Of a stretch of 64,000 nt of DNA, positions 52,940-62,600 are shown in pieces (position 1 is the stretch's first letter; each line of letters starts with the position of its first letter). This DNA comes from Deltaproteobacteria bacterium (GTDB lineage Bacteria; Desulfobacterota; Binatia; Binatales; Binataceae): the NCBI GenBank assembly GCA_003135135.1, contig PLDK01000041.1, forward strand, positions 115,009 to 179,008, written 5' to 3'. A program made the translations under genes and the position numbers. The notes under the pieces are model-generated. The model saw only the letters and a program-made list of their open reading frames with translations. It was not told the DNA's origin and did no database searches.

Positions 52940-53302
52940 GACTGATGCTCCTTGAATTCAGGACCGTTACGCCCGCCCACTTTAGACGCTCAACAGCATT
53001 ACGGCCAGCGCCGCGCGGCAGGGCTGAGCCCTGCACCCAGTGTTAAGGCCGCCCGCCGTTGTCGCGCGGCAGGGGTGACCCCTGCACCCAATGTTAAGGC
53101 CGCGCTCCGTTGTCGCGCGCCTGGGCTCTTCTACCGCGTAGTCGCGAAAATATGCGCGACGCATCTTTCCCTCTCGACCCTGAGAGCGAAAGACCGTCCT
53201 CGGGATTTCGCGATGGACACTGGGTGCAGGGGTCAGCCCCTGCCGCCCACCGCGCAGGTGATTCTTCCTTCATGCCGCGCCTGCCACGAGGTAGGGCGGC
53301 GC
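52940..53302. repeat. Composite repeat block and flanking repeat
   Basis: Holds a 50-base segment (52956-53008) similar to 57468-57519, core palindromes at 53018-53034, 53069-53085 and 53226-53243, and GTTGTCGCGCGC units. No gene. The segment at 53125-53180 resembles the 4990-5045 repeat. Confidence 0.75.
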
Positions 53303-54844
53303 CTAATCCCAGTTCTTCAACTTCGGCCATAGTTGATCGAGTGTTTCACCACCCTTCGGCTCGCGGCAGAGATAGATAGTGAAGTGCTCCGAGGCCATCG
53401 CGTAGGGATTGCCGACGGCGCCCACCGCTTCGACTCGCGCGAAGTATTGCTCAAGCCGCTCGCGTGGTATGTCGCCGAGCACGATCATGCTCTCACCCGT
53501 ATAATCGCGCGGACCCCAATACCAGTAGTTCACATGGCCGCTGATCGCTTTGGGCAGGCCGAGCTTTGGCCCGTAGAAGTCGATCGCTCCTGCCTCGCCG
53601 TAGTCCTGTCCAAAAATTGCCGTCCGCGCTCGCTCATCGGCGGGGATACGGTCGTAGACCTTGGCGACTGCCGCAGCCATCTCCGGCCAGCCAAAACGGT
53701 CGGCCAACATCTGGGGCAACTCGCTTGCCTGGCGATGCTCGATCTTCGGCTGCGATATGTGAAGGAGGTGCGTATAGCGGAGGTAGGTTTCAGGCGGCAG
53801 AATGGGCAGCACGACCAGCGCAATTAACCCACCCGTCACTGCGAGCAAACTGAGATATACCGGGCGCACCCAGCGCCATCGCGGCGCCGTTAGCCAGCGC
53901 TCAATCGCGACGGCCCCACCCGCAATCAACATCGGATAGGCGGCCGCCAGGTAGTAGAACCTCCCCTGTGCAAGCAACAGCGCCACGAGTGCTACCACAT
54001 AGGCGAACCCAAGCGCCTTGAAAGGTCGGCCTTGCTCGCTGAATAGGAAGACCCACAAACCGCAAATCCAGATTGGAAACGCCACCGGCTGCATGCCCAG
54101 GGCTTGCTGGCCGAAGAACCCGATCGGGCCTAGAGCAACGTTGCGCCCGTTGCGCTTGATATTGGCGAGCATTTCCAGGTGAGGAAAGTGATGCTGAAGC
54201 ATCCAGATCAGATTCGGCAGGAAGATTAGCAGCGCCACCATCCCGCCGATGAAGAACCAGCGGCTGCTCATCAACCGGCGCTCGGGCGTCATCAGCAGAC
54301 CGGCTATCAGAGCAAAGCCGAACAGTAGCATGGTGTCCTTGTTCTCCAGACCTACGCCGGCTATCACTCCGAACCAGATCCAAAGTCTCGTGTCGCCGGT
54401 CTTGATCATGCGGATCAGCATCAGCACACAGCCCATCCACAAGAGCGGCTCGACCGAGTTCATTGAGAGATAGCTGTCGAAAGACAGGTAGAACGGCGCA
54501 ACCAGGACGGCGACTGCGGCGAGCGCCTGCGCAAATCGTCCGCCCCCAAGTTGCCTGACCAATGCGCCGGTAAGAAGGACCAGTCCTACGCCGGCGAGCG
54601 CCGGGATAAGCCGAATCGCCAGAAGTGAATCGCCGAAGAATGCGCGCGCAGTCCATGCCTGCAATGCAGTCAAGGGCGGCATATCGACGTATCCCCAGCT
54701 CAGATGCTCACTGCAGGCCAGGAAGTAGAGTTCGTCAATGAACAAACCGTAACCGCCGGGATTCGGCAGATGGATTAACAGTTCAAGCGCGCTGACATAG
54801 GCGACAACGGCAGGACCGGAGGTGAACCGGCTTTTACTCGCCAT
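53303..54844 (-). CDS. GT39-family (ArnT/PMT-like) glycosyltransferase
   Basis: A 513-residue polytopic protein of the ArnT/PMT type. The first periplasmic loop has the acidic FIDELYFLACSEHLSWGYVDMPPL (typical D/E pair) and LSFDSYLSMNSVEPLLWMG. About ten helices are followed by a periplasmic C-terminal domain. These enzymes transfer sugars from polyprenyl phosphate to lipid A, proteins or polymers. It lies with the restriction pair between related flanks. Confidence 0.85.
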   Translation of the reverse strand: MASKSRFTSGPAVVAYVSALELLIHLPNPGGYGLFIDELYFLACSEHLSWGYVDMPPLTALQAWTARAFFGDSLLAIRLIPALAGVGLVLLTGALVRQLGGGRFAQALAAVAVLVAPFYLSFDSYLSMNSVEPLLWMGCVLMLIRMIKTGDTRLWIWFGVIAGVGLENKDTMLLFGFALIAGLLMTPERRLMSSRWFFIGGMVALLIFLPNLIWMLQHHFPHLEMLANIKRNGRNVALGPIGFFGQQALGMQPVAFPIWICGLWVFLFSEQGRPFKALGFAYVVALVALLLAQGRFYYLAAAYPMLIAGGAVAIERWLTAPRWRWVRPVYLSLLAVTGGLIALVVLPILPPETYLRYTHLLHISQPKIEHRQASELPQMLADRFGWPEMAAAVAKVYDRIPADERARTAIFGQDYGEAGAIDFYGPKLGLPKAISGHVNYWYWGPRDYTGESMIVLGDIPRERLEQYFARVEAVGAVGNPYAMASEHFTIYLCREPKGGETLDQLWPKLKNWD

Positions 54845-54877
54845 TTCCGTTTTGAGTCTCCGAAGCCTCTCCCAATT

Positions 54878-56455
54878 CTACATAGCCCGCTTCGCGAACA
54901 TCTCGCGTTGCTTCGCGGGCCGTCCCTCAGTCGGGAGGAGCGCTGCGATTGCATCCGCAGGCACGTTAGCGAGCTCTTTCGGCTCCATCTTATAGAGCCC
55001 GCCTCCATAGACCCGTCCCTCCCCGAGAAGAGTCGCAGACGGGATCGAATCCAGGAACTCCCAAATTTGGCGCGCTAGCTGCGGAGCGTCCTCGAGTGCT
55101 TTCGCCAGTGCCGGAATCGGGTAGAGCATCAGATATACATTTGCCGCTGTCGCCTGCGAACGATTGAGAATGAAACGAAAGGGTTTTTCTCGCTTAGCGA
55201 GGCCCCGCCCCATGTAGGTGCAAACGAAGGGCGCTGGCGGACGGGTTTCCTGCGAATACCAGGGATTTCGACGGCTGCACAAATAAGTATCGGACACCTT
55301 TGGCTTGCCCGTTTTCAGATATGCCCAGAGCTTCGGAAATCGCCCGCGCACCTCATTCTCCGGCAGCCTACAATCGAGGATGAACTGTTGCCGTTCAATC
55401 TTGGGCACCCCGTCCGCTTCGGCCTCGATCACGTCTGAAGGAAGATGACGCGGCCCCGGCAAGATCGGCTTGAAAAATTCAAGTGGCAGCCCGTGCTCCT
55501 CGATCTCTGCGCGCGACAAAATGAAAAATCTGTTGTCGCCAGTAGCGAGGCCGCGCTTGATCGAGAAGAAGTCCGCGAGCCGAAGTCCTTCGGTTGGGTC
55601 CTTCATTCCGGCCGTCGCCAAACCCGTCCATTTCCGCTGATTTTGGAGAGCCGAGGCAGGCACAAGCCGCGAATGAGTTGGCCGCTTGAGCGTCCCCCCA
55701 TAACTCAATTCCACTTGGTGCCTAGGTTCCGCGCGCCGTTTGCGAAACCAGACCACCGCCGAAGACACAAGCGCATCTCCGAATTGCAGATCGCTTGGGT
55801 CGAACCGATGAATGCGCAGCAACTCGACTTTATTGAGCAGGTAGCGCTTCACCGGGCCGCCATAGTTAACGTCCATAAATTCACTGGGGATCAACCATCC
55901 TGCAATTCCGTCATCTGCCAGCCACGCATGCGCCAACCCGAGGAAATAACAATACAGCCCGGCCAGGCCTGCCATGCGGACACCGGATGCGGCAGTCGTA
56001 GCGGCCTGCAGCCGTCCCTTTTCATCCACTCCGATGTGATGATGCCGGACATAGGGCGGATTACAGACAATGAGGTTGAAGCGTTCCGCCGCGATGGGAG
56101 GCTTCATCGCCGTAAAGTCGTCGAGTTCGATTTTGAGATCGCGATCGAGCCAGAGTTCGCGCGCGGGATTGCCATAATGAGGATCTATTTCGACCCCTAC
56201 TGCAACCTTGAGCCGTTCCGCCGGAAAGTGGCGCAGCAGCGCCGCGTAAAAAGCGCCGGTGCCAATTGCGGGATCTAGGAACCGCACTGGCGCGTCCTCC
56301 GGCACCAGCGTGCGCGCGTGCGCCAGCATATCAGAAGCAAGAAGCGTAGGCGTCGCGAACTGCCCGAGGCGGTTGCGCTCCTTCTGTGTCTTGCGACCGT
56401 CTAGCTCGCCTTGGAGGGCGACTCGGCGTGCTTCTATTGCCGACAGCGTATCCAT
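54878..56455 (-). CDS. N6-adenine DNA methyltransferase of the XamI-type system
   Basis: A 525-residue amino-methyltransferase. Motif I FLDPAIGTGAF (60-69) binds SAM and motif IV NPPY (132-135) is the catalytic N6-adenine site; a target-recognition part follows. It is of the Eco57I/TaqI kind. It starts 2 bases after the XamI stop, so both are co-expressed. It protects the site cut by the partner enzyme. Confidence 0.88.
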   Translation of the reverse strand: MDTLSAIEARRVALQGELDGRKTQKERNRLGQFATPTLLASDMLAHARTLVPEDAPVRFLDPAIGTGAFYAALLRHFPAERLKVAVGVEIDPHYGNPARELWLDRDLKIELDDFTAMKPPIAAERFNLIVCNPPYVRHHHIGVDEKGRLQAATTAASGVRMAGLAGLYCYFLGLAHAWLADDGIAGWLIPSEFMDVNYGGPVKRYLLNKVELLRIHRFDPSDLQFGDALVSSAVVWFRKRRAEPRHQVELSYGGTLKRPTHSRLVPASALQNQRKWTGLATAGMKDPTEGLRLADFFSIKRGLATGDNRFFILSRAEIEEHGLPLEFFKPILPGPRHLPSDVIEAEADGVPKIERQQFILDCRLPENEVRGRFPKLWAYLKTGKPKVSDTYLCSRRNPWYSQETRPPAPFVCTYMGRGLAKREKPFRFILNRSQATAANVYLMLYPIPALAKALEDAPQLARQIWEFLDSIPSATLLGEGRVYGGGLYKMEPKELANVPADAIAALLPTEGRPAKQREMFAKRAM

Positions 56456-56457
56456 TC

Positions 56458-57432
56458 CTACAACCCGAACTTGGCGAGTTCATCGATTCGGTGTTCCCAC
56501 ACCCAATCAATGCCCTCAGCCGCCTCGTATCCAAGATAGCCGCTATCGAAGTATCCGCACAGAAACAGGATGAAGCGAACCTTCGCGCCATAGGTGACGC
56601 GCAGTTGACTCACTTTGGCGGCCTCTTCCTTGCGCCGCTTGTTCACGTTGGTGAAGTCGCCTGCCGATTTCGCCTCGATCAGCAAGGGCAGTTCGCCCGC
56701 CCTGCTCCTTTTCGGCATGACAACGGTATCGATCGGGATGTTGATCGTCGGCGCAGGACCTTCACGCTTAACCGGCACGTTCAGACGGAAGCCGAACGTG
56801 CCAAGCGGCATAGCATCGAATTTGGTTTTCGGTGGGAGAGCACTATAACCGCGCGCTTGTAGCCAAGCTCCTATTGCCGCAAGCTGACGCTTCTCCTGGG
56901 CATTGCGGATAATTGGATTTGCGATAGATCCGCACAGACGATCAGCGACGATGGTAGCCGCGCGGTGTATCTCAGGCTCCGTCGCGGCCGCTCTGCGGCC
57001 GCGCCATACAAAAATATCCGGATCGGCCATCCGCTCAATGATGGCGCCAATCTTATCGAGATCGTTTTCAAGCAGCGCTGCATTCATGCGCAGCGGAATC
57101 GTTCCTCCCTCCATGCATCCGACTAGATTGCGCGATACGCCTGCGAGACCGATCAACCTGTCGACCGCCAGCGGCGGGCACGTCGCCATACGCAATGTAG
57201 GCAGGACGCCGGGCTCCTGCTTCAATACGGCCGCGCTCACATCCGTCAGGTTTTTAGTTTTAACGAGAGTCGATTCAACGTCCTTGGTCGTCTTGACGCG
57301 TGTTTCGCGGTAGGCGGCGGGCGCGAACTTCAAAAACCAATCATTGTACATATCGACCGACTGAAGAATATCAGCCTTCCAGCGGTCTGGCTTGGTCCTG
57401 TTGACGCCTCGATTTTGATTGTCAGACGGCAC
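56458..57432 (-). CDS. XamI-family type II restriction endonuclease
   Basis: A 324-residue enzyme of the XamI family, whose founding member cuts GTCGAC. Signature segments: KPDRWKADILQSVDMYNDWF, RMATCPPLAVDRLIGLAGVSRNLV, EIHRAATIVADRLCGSIANPIIRNAQE. The PLLIEAKSAGDFTN segment near residue 250 has the ExK core. The frame is intact. It is the first gene of the pair, and specificity here is inferred from the family. Confidence 0.9.
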   Translation of the reverse strand: MPSDNQNRGVNRTKPDRWKADILQSVDMYNDWFLKFAPAAYRETRVKTTKDVESTLVKTKNLTDVSAAVLKQEPGVLPTLRMATCPPLAVDRLIGLAGVSRNLVGCMEGGTIPLRMNAALLENDLDKIGAIIERMADPDIFVWRGRRAAATEPEIHRAATIVADRLCGSIANPIIRNAQEKRQLAAIGAWLQARGYSALPPKTKFDAMPLGTFGFRLNVPVKREGPAPTINIPIDTVVMPKRSRAGELPLLIEAKSAGDFTNVNKRRKEEAAKVSQLRVTYGAKVRFILFLCGYFDSGYLGYEAAEGIDWVWEHRIDELAKFGL

Positions 57433-57467
57433 GCTTGCTCTCTCAATGGATGAGATAAGTCCTCCAG

Positions 57468-57519
57468 ATTCAGGACATTCTCGCCCGCCATTTTAGACGC
57501 TCAGTTGTATTTCGGCTAG
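57468..57519. repeat. Flanking repeat similar to 52956-53008
   Basis: About three quarters identical to the segment upstream of the LLM gene; shares ATTCAGGAC, CGCCCGCC and TTTAGACGCTCA. It lies upstream of the XamI start. Confidence 0.55.
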
Positions 57520-57628
57520 CGCCCGCGGGCTGCGTCAGGCGGATACGAGCGCGCTGGACGGGATCACGGATGGAAGTTTCGAAGCGAAGTTGAACCGCCG
57601 CAGCGATTAATTCGCCTGGGCAGTTTCG

Positions 57629-57877
57629 TCATCGAAACCGGTATAGCCCGGCTATCTGCCCGTGCGCGCGGGGCTCACGATGTGCGGACTGGCCGGATCT
57701 TGCGAAATGCCGGCGCCCGGCATCTCGCCGCTCGTACCAATCGCGAAGCCTTTTTTTGAGGTGATGCTTTTCCTTGAGGAGACGCTCTTGCTCGTCAAAG
57801 TGGATGTCTACGGCCGCGCATCCGATCACCAATCCGACCATCATTATCATGGTCTCGACTAAGGCAATCGCTATCAT
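57629..57877 (-). CDS. Small membrane protein
   Basis: An 82-residue frame with an N-terminal helix (VETMIMMVGLVIGCAAV) and a charged, coiled-coil-like part (EQERLLKEKHHLKKRLRDWYERR). It resembles small phage or stress membrane proteins; a further 27-residue frame lies just upstream at 57887-57970. Evidence is weak. Confidence 0.35.
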   Translation of the reverse strand: MIAIALVETMIMMVGLVIGCAAVDIHFDEQERLLKEKHHLKKRLRDWYERRDAGRRHFARSGQSAHREPRAHGQIAGLYRFR

Positions 57878-58302
57878 GGCCTATGCTCAGAATCGCGTCG
57901 CGCCTGGAGCACCGGCGACGCCAAAGATCGCGATCGCGCCGATCCCTGCTTTTCCTGCGTACTTGTTCATTTGCGTCTCTTCATGCCTGACGAGGAAAAC
58001 ACCAGCACGGCTTACGGTACGCTAATACCTCCAGTATCCGCAATTAAGTGCATCTTATATTCATGTTAACAGCTCGCGCAAGTTCCTTTACGCCTCTCAA
58101 AGAATACGTTTTTCGATTTGTGCGAGGATCGGATCGAAGGTTTAGTTGCCCGAGGCGCCCGCCGTTGGCAGTGGCCGCGCGCGACAACGGAGCGCGGCCT
58201 TAATACTGGGTGCAGGGGTCACCCCTGCCGCGCCCCGCGCCGGCGCGCGGCGTTAACGGTGGGTGCAGGGCTCAGCCCTGCGGTGCAGGGGTCACCCCTG
58301 CG
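57878..58302. repeat. Gap with composite repeats
   Basis: The left part to 58120 holds no clear gene. The right part carries a GCCGTTGGCAGTGGCCGCG unit and core palindromes at 58212-58228, 58265-58281 and 58285-58301, two of them in tandem next to the transpeptidase stop. Confidence 0.7.
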
Positions 58303-59139
58303 TCAGGGTTTGATTATCACTACCGTGCCGGTGGGAAGCAGCCGCTTCAGCTCTTCGACATCTTCGTCGTCCACCGAGATGCATCCCGTGGTCCAGTTGA
58401 TATTGCCCCGGTTCAGTACCGGTTCGTCGCTGCCGTGGATTCCGATTCTGCCGCCCACGCCAATCGGATGGCCGTCTTGGCTCGGCACCGCGCCGCCGTC
58501 GCGCAATTCCTCGTAGCGGCGCCGGTCCAGCAGGTTTGGATAGTTCAGCGTCAGGAACCAATCCCAGCGGCGGCTCGGATGCTTCTCGACGATCGTGTAA
58601 ACGCCTTCGGGTGTGCGCCGGTCTCCCTCCCACAGTTTCGTGCCGGGCTCGAAGCTGCGCCCGAACACGGCGTGGTAGTTCTTGAACATCCGGCCCTTGT
58701 AATAAACGACGAGCTGGTGGCGCTTTTTGAAGACATTCACCGACCAACTGAGTGGATCCATGAAAGTGATGTCGCGGGTCGCTTTGAAGAGAAGTTGACC
58801 CGGAGTCGCCACGCGATCGGTCCGGACCCCGTCGATTTTCACCTGCGCGGGAGGAGTTGGGGTGGCAGTCGGCGTCGGGGTGAGAGTGGCCCACGGATCG
58901 GGCGGCGTGGGCGTCGGCATCCCCGGATCGACATATTTCACCACGGTCGGATCGTACGGCGGAGGCGCCGGCTGTGTGCCTGCTTTCTCCGCGTCGGAAG
59001 CGGTGATCGGCGTGTCCTGCAACGCGATTGCCGCCGGCGGTTCGGCGCGCACGGGCTCGGCGGCACACACTGCTGCCAAGGTCGCGGCAACCAGGGCGGC
59101 GGCGATCGATCCAACAATCCGGCCCATCAACTCCGGCAA
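58303..59139 (-). CDS. L,D-transpeptidase (YkuD)
   Basis: A 278-residue exported protein: signal peptide (AAALVAATLAAVCA), a Pro/Thr linker (TPTPTATPTPP) and a YkuD domain with HGSDEP and C253 in TTGCISV. The HGx...GCxx(V/L) site is intact. It makes or edits peptidoglycan cross-links. It is convergent with the tracrRNA and 2 repeats lie beyond its stop. Confidence 0.88.
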   Translation of the reverse strand: MPELMGRIVGSIAAALVAATLAAVCAAEPVRAEPPAAIALQDTPITASDAEKAGTQPAPPPYDPTVVKYVDPGMPTPTPPDPWATLTPTPTATPTPPAQVKIDGVRTDRVATPGQLLFKATRDITFMDPLSWSVNVFKKRHQLVVYYKGRMFKNYHAVFGRSFEPGTKLWEGDRRTPEGVYTIVEKHPSRRWDWFLTLNYPNLLDRRRYEELRDGGAVPSQDGHPIGVGGRIGIHGSDEPVLNRGNINWTTGCISVDDEDVEELKRLLPTGTVVIIKP

Positions 59140-59441
59140 AGCTCCAGCATCGAGATCACATTGTCTATTTTGGGAACCCTTGGTGTCCAGGTCAATTGTA
59201 AAGTAGCGTCAATCTGCGATTTGTCGGCGAGCAATCCCGGGAGAGGGCAGGGTGAGGGACATTTGTGCGGCGCGAATGTCCGATGCGCCGCGCATTGCGC
59301 GATTGAAGATTCCGCGTCCGCATTCTTCACTTGCCGCCTCTCATCTTTGTGTCATTCTGAGCGCAGCGAAGAATCCCGGATTCTTTTTCTTTGCCGTGTG
59401 CCCGTGACAGCATTTTTCCGAGGAGAGGTCGGCGCGCGGCG
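59140..59441. other. Gap between transpeptidase and tracrRNA
   Basis: No gene seen. A 'cattctgagcgcagcgaagaatcccgg' stretch near 59352 is a repeat-like segment. The transpeptidase promoter should be here. Confidence 0.35.
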
Positions 59442-59468
59442 AAAAAAAGGCCGCCCTTGCGGGCGGCC
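59442..59468 (-). terminator. Terminator of the tracrRNA
   Basis: Perfect stem GGCCGCCC/GGGCGGCC with GCAA loop, followed on the minus strand by seven T. Confidence 0.9.
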
Positions 59469-59565
59469 AAGGTGGGTCCACGTCCCGAAGGACAGTGGTT
59501 GCCTGCGGAATTCCTTGCGGAACTCCTTGTTATGAGAAGCTGCGCAGGCGCCAGTCAGTTACACT
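59442..59565 (-). ncRNA. tracrRNA of the type II-C CRISPR-Cas9 system
   Basis: Transcribed away from cas9. Reading 5' to 3': an anti-repeat (59565-59529) of which 20 bases are the exact reverse complement of 63981-64000 when that end is read on the same strand; a hairpin GGAGTTCC-GCAA-GGAATTCC (59526-59507, one G-T pair); a second hairpin with UUCG loop (59498-59478); then a terminator with eight-pair stem and seven T (59468-59442). This is the order of a II-C tracrRNA. The 5' end is estimated from the -10-like box at 59572-59577. Confidence 0.8.
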
Positions 59566-59571
59566 GGATGT

Positions 59572-59577
59572 TTAGTA
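59572..59577 (-). promoter_or_regulatory. Candidate -10 box for tracrRNA
   Basis: TACTAA on the minus strand, preceded by TGTGG; it lies 7 bases before the anti-repeat, which fits. The -35 region is weak. Confidence 0.35.
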
Positions 59578-59622
59578 CCACATCCGCCTAATCTTGCACA
59601 AACATTCTCAAGGGGAACCAGC

Positions 59623-62600
59623 GTGGAAACAGAACTCGTGCTCGGACTGGACCTCGGCACGAACTCCGCCGGATGGGCGCTGATCGAGCATTCGGTAGAC
59701 GCCGACGGTTTGGCCAAGCCGACCCGGCTGGTCGATGCGGGCGTTCGCATTTTTCCAGAGGGCATCGAAGCCAAATCGAGCGAGTCGCGCAACGTCGCGC
59801 GGCGCGCCGCACGCGGCATGCGCCGCCAGCACGACCGGCGCAACCGCCGGCGCGACGCCCTGCGCCATCGGCTCCAGCGCGCTGGCCTGTTGCCGCGCGA
59901 GAAGACCGAGCTTGCTGCCGTGTTAAGCGCGAATCCCTATGCGCTCCGGGCGCGGGGCCTCGATGAAAAGCTGGAGCCCTTCGAGCTTGGCCGCGCGCTC
60001 TATCATCTCGGCAATCGGCGCGGTTTTAAGAGCAATCGCAAGACCGAACGCAAAACCAACAAGAAGGATAAGGACACCGTACAGACGGCGATCACCGATC
60101 TTCAGAAAAAGATCGAGGACGCCAAGGCGCGCACGCTCGGCGAATATCTGAGCCGGATCGATCCGTTCAAGGAGCGCACCCGATGCCGCTACACGTCGCG
60201 CGCGATGTACGAACATGAATTCGATGCGCTGTGGGACGCGCAACGGCCTAACCACCCCGCCATTCTGACTGACGATCTGCGCCGACAAATCCACGAAACC
60301 ATCTTTAATCAGCGTCCACTCAAGGTCCAAAAGAACCTGGTCGGCAAATGCGAACTCGAACCCACCCGCAAGCGCGCTCCCAAGGGCTTGTGGTACGCCC
60401 AGCAATTTCGCTTGCTTCAGGACGTGAGCCATCTTGAGGTTCTCGACATCAAGACGGGCGAGATCAGAAAGCTTAACGACGGCGAACGCAAAGAGCTGAT
60501 CGCGGAACTCCAAAAAAAGCAGACGATGACCTTCGATCAGATTCGCAAGACGCTCGGAATGCTGGACGGGCAGAAATTCAATTTCGAAACCGCCAATCAT
60601 CGCGACAAGCTCAAGGGCAACAGCACCGAAGCGCGCCTGCGCAAGGCACTGGCCAAGAGCTACGACCAATTGACTGCGCAGACCCGCGACGAGATCGTCC
60701 GCGACCTGCTCTACCTTGACGATGCCGATGTAATCCGCAGCCATGCGATCAGTCGATGGAAACTGAACGAGGAAGCCGCCGAAAAGCTCGCCGGGATTGA
60801 TCTTGAGTCCGGCTATCTCCATCTTTCGGAGCGCGCGCTGCGCAAGCTGATTCCCCACTTGGAACAGGGGCTTTCCTATATGGAAGCGGTAGTGGCGGCC
60901 GGATACGAACGGCCGGATCAGCGCAAGATCGAGGTGCGCAAAGAACTGACGCGCGAGGACATGCCCGATCTGCGCAACCCGATCGTGACCGTGGCGATGA
61001 ACCAGACGCGCCGCCTGGTCAACGCGATCGTCCGCGAACACGGCAAGCCCGCCCGCATCCGCGTCGAAATGGCCCGCGACCTCAAGGTCTCGCTGAAAAA
61101 GCGCTCCGAAATTCTTTCCGAAAATAAAAAGAACCGGCTCGAAAACGAAACCACCGATAAAATCCTCGAACAGGACTTCGGCATCTCGAACCCCTCCCGT
61201 GACGACCGCGTTCGCTACCGCCTTTGGAAGGAAGCCGGTTACGCCTGCCCCTACAGCGGACAAACGATACCCAAACAATCGCTCTTCTCACCCGATTGGG
61301 AGGTCGATCACATCCTGCCGCTGCCGCTGTCGGGCGACGATTCCTACCTTAACAAAGTTCTGTGCGCCACCGCCGCCAACCGTGACAAGGGCGATCGCAC
61401 GCCATGGCAGGCATGGCATGGCGAAGAGACGCGGTGGGACGAGATTGTGCACCGCATCAAAGTCCTGCCGTGGCCGAAACGAAAACGATTCGAGGTCAAG
61501 GAGATCGACACCGACGTTTTTATCGCGCGCCAGTTGAACGACACTCGCTACATCGCGCGCGAGGCGCGTTCGTACCTTGAAACGCTCACCGGCAAGAACG
61601 GCGTCCAAGTCGGCAAGGGCGGAGTGACCGCCGCGCTGCGCAGGCGATGGGGCCTAAACGGGATTCTTTCCGATTCGGGCGAAAAGACGCGCGCCGACCA
61701 TCGCCATCACGCGATCGACGCGGTTGTGATCGCGCTCACTACCGTCGGCGTGGTGAAACGGATGAGCCGATTGAGCGCGCTCGGGCGCAGGCCGGAGGAT
61801 GCGGGCTTTCCGCCGCCGTGGGAGCATTTTCGCGACGACGTGAAGCGCCGAGTCGAGACGATGCTGGTTTCCCATCAGGCACAGCGCGGCCTGCGGGGCC
61901 CGCTCCACGAGGAAACCAACTACGGCATCCTCGGCCTCAAGGACGAAAAGGGAAATGAACTGTTCGCCGTGCGCAAATCGCTGGCAGCGATGACTCAATC
62001 CGAGCTTGAGCGCGTCGCCGACAACAACGTCCGTGAGATCGTCAAGGCCCATCTCCGCGCCCATGGCGCCGACCCCGAAGCCCGCAACGCCGAAAAAACG
62101 GAGCAGTGGAAAAAGGCGATGACCCCGCCGAATTATCCGACGCTGCCCAACGGCAACGGCGCCCCCGTCCCGATCAAAAAGGTCCGCCTCCATAAACCCT
62201 CCGGCGGCATGATCAGGATGAAAAACCGCGACGGCGTCGAATACCGCGCGGTCGAAAGCGGCAGCAACCATCATATCGTCATTTTCGAGCACACCGCCGA
62301 GGGCAAGAAAAAGGGCGGCTGGGACGGCGAAGTCGTCTCGATGTTCGAGGCAGCGCAGCGCATTCGCCGCCACGAGCCAATCATCCGGCGCGACCTGGGC
62401 GAGGGGAAAAAATTCGTCATGTCGCTGTCGATCAATGAGATTGTGAAAGTGACGGAGAATGGAGAATCAGCGTACTGGCGCGTTCAGAAAATCGACGCCG
62501 GGAACATGCGAGTCACGTTTCGCCCGCAAAACGACGCCCGCAAGAGCGAGGACAAGAGTTTCGAGAAGACAATCGGCGTTGGGCCGCTGAAGAAACTAGC

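Noticed and set aside
57500..57610. A C-terminal gene remnant ending at a TAA near 57610
   Set aside because: About 30 codons look protein-like, but no family could be recognised and there is no start.
59566..59600. A plus-strand tracrRNA with hairpin GGATGT/ACATCC
   Set aside because: The plus strand has no terminator before cas9, while the minus strand has a full set of hairpins and a strong terminator.
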